From the NCBI GenBank assembly GCA_910585995.1, contig CAJUGG010000033.1, forward strand, positions 1 through 8,243: 8,243 nucleotides of DNA. Direction: 5' to 3'. Each line of letters begins with the position of its first letter. The stretch's first letter is position 1. The translations under genes were made by a program, and so were the position numbers. This document shows positions 7,206 through 8,243 of the stretch, piece by piece. The notes under the pieces are model-generated. The model was not told where the DNA came from. It searched no databases and saw only the letters and a list, made by a program, of their open reading frames with translations. Source of the stretch: an uncultured Lachnospiraceae bacterium (GTDB lineage Bacteria; Bacillota; Clostridia; Lachnospirales; Lachnospiraceae).

Positions 7206-7236
7206 AATATATGTATGTACCCTGTTTTTATGTCAG
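7206..7236 (-). promoter_or_regulatory. Candidate promoter upstream of yqfC (sigma-E or sigma-A type)
   Basis: Two readings overlap on the minus strand. As sigma-E: ACATAAA (7233-7227), 13 bases, then CATATATT (7213-7206), which matches seven of eight positions of the Bacillus CATACANT element but has a poor -35. As sigma-A: CTGACA (7236-7231, five of six), 19 bases, then TATATT (7211-7206, five of six), with a spacer longer than the optimal 17. Either would start transcription near 7199, only about 6 bases before the first possible yqfC ATG. The -35 overlaps the stop codon of the DUF2284 gene. This is suggestive only. Confidence 0.3.
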
Positions 7237-7766
7237 CAATACAAGATCAGGCTAAACCAGGTAACGACCCCCGCCTCACTGATAAACTGTATCCCATAAC
7301 GCTCCGAAAGCTCTGTCACCAAGATCCCATAACTCTCGATACAAGGAAACATCAGATCCGGATGCCGGCAGGCCTGCTTTGGATAAGCACAAGTCTCACA
7401 GATCACACAAGACTCCGTCGAGAGCACCAGCACATCCTCACACTCCTCACAGACCAGATCCCGCACCCTCTGTGTGATCTTTTCATGCTCTGCCCGCGTC
7501 TTAAGCGCCTCCTCCATATCCCCCATCAGATCCGCCTCCGACATCGTAGTAAACAAAAAACCCTCCGTATATTTTTCGCAACGCTTCCTGCACTCCTCTA
7601 CGGTCCCCACCGCCGGCGGACAAGACCAAGACTTGCCATACTGCGGGCACTCCGTCCTGCAGATATACCGGACCTCTTCCAAAAATGACAACTCCTTCGG
7701 ATCAATAAAAGCATATTCACAGATCGGATACTTCGCAATCCTCTCCTCTAACCACTCCCGATTCAT
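7233..7766 (-). CDS. DUF2284 cysteine-rich predicted metal-binding protein
   Basis: Cytosolic protein of 177 residues with 14 cysteines, fitting DUF2284 (COG5423, predicted metal-binding). The N-terminal signature is CRTECPQYGKSWSCPPAVG (Cys36, Cys40, Cys49 and the WSCPP loop). The C-terminal cluster is CVICETCAYPKQACRHP (Cys120, 123, 126, 133), reminiscent of a 4Fe-4S or zinc site, followed by PCIESYGILVTELSERYGI. Further pairs are C59/C63 and C106/C109 (CEEC). The family's biochemical function is unknown. The start ATG overlaps the stop of the preceding small gene as ATGA, with GGAGG four bases upstream, so the two are translationally coupled. The protein ends with Cys177 right before the stop. 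Confidence 0.9.
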   Translation of the reverse strand: MNREWLEERIAKYPICEYAFIDPKELSFLEEVRYICRTECPQYGKSWSCPPAVGTVEECRKRCEKYTEGFLFTTMSEADLMGDMEEALKTRAEHEKITQRVRDLVCEECEDVLVLSTESCVICETCAYPKQACRHPDLMFPCIESYGILVTELSERYGIQFISEAGVVTWFSLILYC

Positions 7767-8050
7767 AACGCCTCCAGACTAGACATAAACAACTCATAAA
7801 AATCATCCTCCCCCTCCAACATCGGCGAATTTTCCCCGCCTCCATTGGTGCTTCTCCTCATATTCCCATAAAACTCCTCCCCCGCCTGGATCAAATCCAT
7901 CACATAGATCTCATACCCCAACTCCTGACACTTCCTGCAAAACGCATCCACCGGATTCTTCTCATCCCTCGTCCGCAAAATCTCCCTGCGAAGCTTCTCA
8001 TCCCCCCAGGCCCTCATCCTAAGCTCCTCCAACAATCCCAATATATCCAT
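7763..8050 (-). CDS. Small Nif11-like protein of unknown function
   Basis: Protein of 95 residues with no confident name. Residues 4-60 resemble the helical Nif11 leader-like fold: LLEELRMRAWGDEKLRREILRT, then NPVDAFCRKCQELGYEIYVMDL, that is, helix, D-x-x-LR, helix, AxxxGYEI, helix. Residues 67-76 form an unusual loop, STNGGGENSP, followed by an acidic and aromatic tail (EGEDDFYELF). One CxxC pair is present (Cys38, Cys41). No Gly-Gly cleavage motif followed by a core peptide is obvious, so a RiPP precursor role is not supported. ATG 8050 is preferred over an upstream TTG at 8089 because AGGAGG lies 10 bases before it and the upstream extension is low-complexity glycine. It is coupled to the DUF2284 gene by a four-base ATGA overlap. 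Confidence 0.75.
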   Translation of the reverse strand: MDILGLLEELRMRAWGDEKLRREILRTRDEKNPVDAFCRKCQELGYEIYVMDLIQAGEEFYGNMRRSTNGGGENSPMLEGEDDFYELFMSSLEAL

Positions 8051-8077
8051 ATTACTACATCCTCCTATTAAAGTTTT

Positions 8078-8127
8078 CCCCCCTCCCAAGCCCCAACTCC
8101 CTCCCCTAAGTATACCCCAACTCCCCC
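8078..8127 (-). other. G-tract cluster in the operon leader (possible G-quadruplex)
   Basis: On the minus (coding) strand seven runs of three or more G occur in 50 bases: 8127-8123, 8118-8115, 8106-8103, 8101-8099, 8094-8091, 8087-8085 and 8083-8078. The last five are separated by loops of 1, 4, 3 and 1 bases, which fits the standard G-quadruplex rule of four tracts with loops up to seven. Transcripts from either TATACT box would carry at least four tracts, ending about 11 bases before the AGGAGG site. Folding is inferred, not shown. Confidence 0.5.
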
Positions 8128-8137
8128 AAAAAGTATA
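8091..8137. repeat. Two-copy tandem repeat carrying TATACT boxes
   Basis: Two adjacent imperfect copies (8091-8114, 24 bases; 8115-8137, 23 bases). On the plus strand both begin CCCCAACTCCC and end AAGTATA. On the minus strand each copy therefore starts with TATACT and ends in G-rich sequence. The duplication lies directly upstream of the Nif11-like gene and doubles its possible -10 box. Confidence 0.7.
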
Positions 8138-8140
8138 GCA
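8132..8140 (-). promoter_or_regulatory. Candidate extended -10 promoter of the Nif11-like/DUF2284 operon
   Basis: The minus strand reads TGCTATACT: a TGn extension plus a -10 matching TATAAT at five of six positions. Only a weak -35 is visible (TTGTGA, about 19 bases upstream). The predicted start is near 8125, giving a leader of about 75 bases. A second TATACT (8114-8109) could be an alternative start near 8102, but it lacks an extension and a -35. Confidence 0.45.
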
Positions 8141-8243
8141 AAATCCTCCCTCCCTTTCACAACCCAGGGCCAGATGGGGAGGCAGGCAGTGGGTATGGAC
8201 AAATCGTGCTGTGTAGATTGGAGCGGACAGTCTGTGCAGTTTG
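8141..8243. other. Upstream edge of the window, no supported gene
   Basis: I see no supported gene here. A plus-strand frame from ATG 8174 (a second in-frame ATG lies at 8195) stays open for 23 codons to the window end, but it lacks a good ribosome site and is too short to call. A minus-strand frame continuous with the Nif11-like gene is also open, but it has no plausible start codon and unnatural composition. Confidence 0.4.

Noticed and set aside
8051..8243. Open minus-strand frame continuous with the Nif11-like gene up to the window edge.
   Set aside because: It contains no good start codon apart from a TTG at 8089, has low-complexity Gly-rich composition, and the ATG at 8050 has AGGAGG.
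8174..8243. Plus-strand open frame of 23 codons running off the window (possible divergent gene).
   Set aside because: A 23-codon open run is expected by chance, and there is no well-spaced ribosome site.

Overview
The window is about 8.2 kb from a Gram-positive, endospore-forming clostridium, most likely Lachnospiraceae. This is inferred from moderate GC, strong AGGAGG-type ribosome binding sites, the yqfC-yqfD-phoH-ybeY block, a DUF896/YnzC protein and a BofC-type domain. No RNA gene, mobile element or CRISPR array was seen. All ten genes lie on the minus strand, so transcription runs from high to low coordinates, with gaps of at most about 80 bases.

Layout in transcription order. (1) 8243-8051: a G-rich leader on the minus strand with a short tandem repeat, two TATACT boxes and a dense run of G tracts. 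(2) 8050-7233: a small Nif11-like protein of unknown function, translationally coupled to a cysteine-rich DUF2284 protein. (3) 7193-4220: yqfC, yqfD, phoH and ybeY, packed with overlaps. YqfC and YqfD are conserved sporulation proteins. PhoH is a P-loop ATPase and YbeY an endoribonuclease of rRNA maturation. The pgpH gene that separates phoH from ybeY in Bacillus is absent here. (4) 4205-3024: a DUF3048 (YerB-like) lipoprotein. (5) 2995-1334: a SpoVB/YtgP-family multispan flippase. (6) 1263-829: a membrane-anchored protein with a BofC-like C-terminal domain, preceded by a very good match to a forespore sigma-G promoter. (7) 750-523: a DUF896 protein. (8) 551-1: 5-formyltetrahydrofolate cyclo-ligase, missing only its last residues at the window edge.

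The region mixes housekeeping (rRNA maturation, folate salvage) with envelope and sporulation functions (YqfC, YqfD, a SpoVB-type flippase, a BofC-like protein). The points most worth a second look are the sigma-G-type promoter in front of the BofC-like gene, the uncharacterised Nif11-like/DUF2284 pair, and the G-quadruplex-capable leader with a duplicated promoter box. Most of the window is otherwise conserved core genome, and no large new system is evident.
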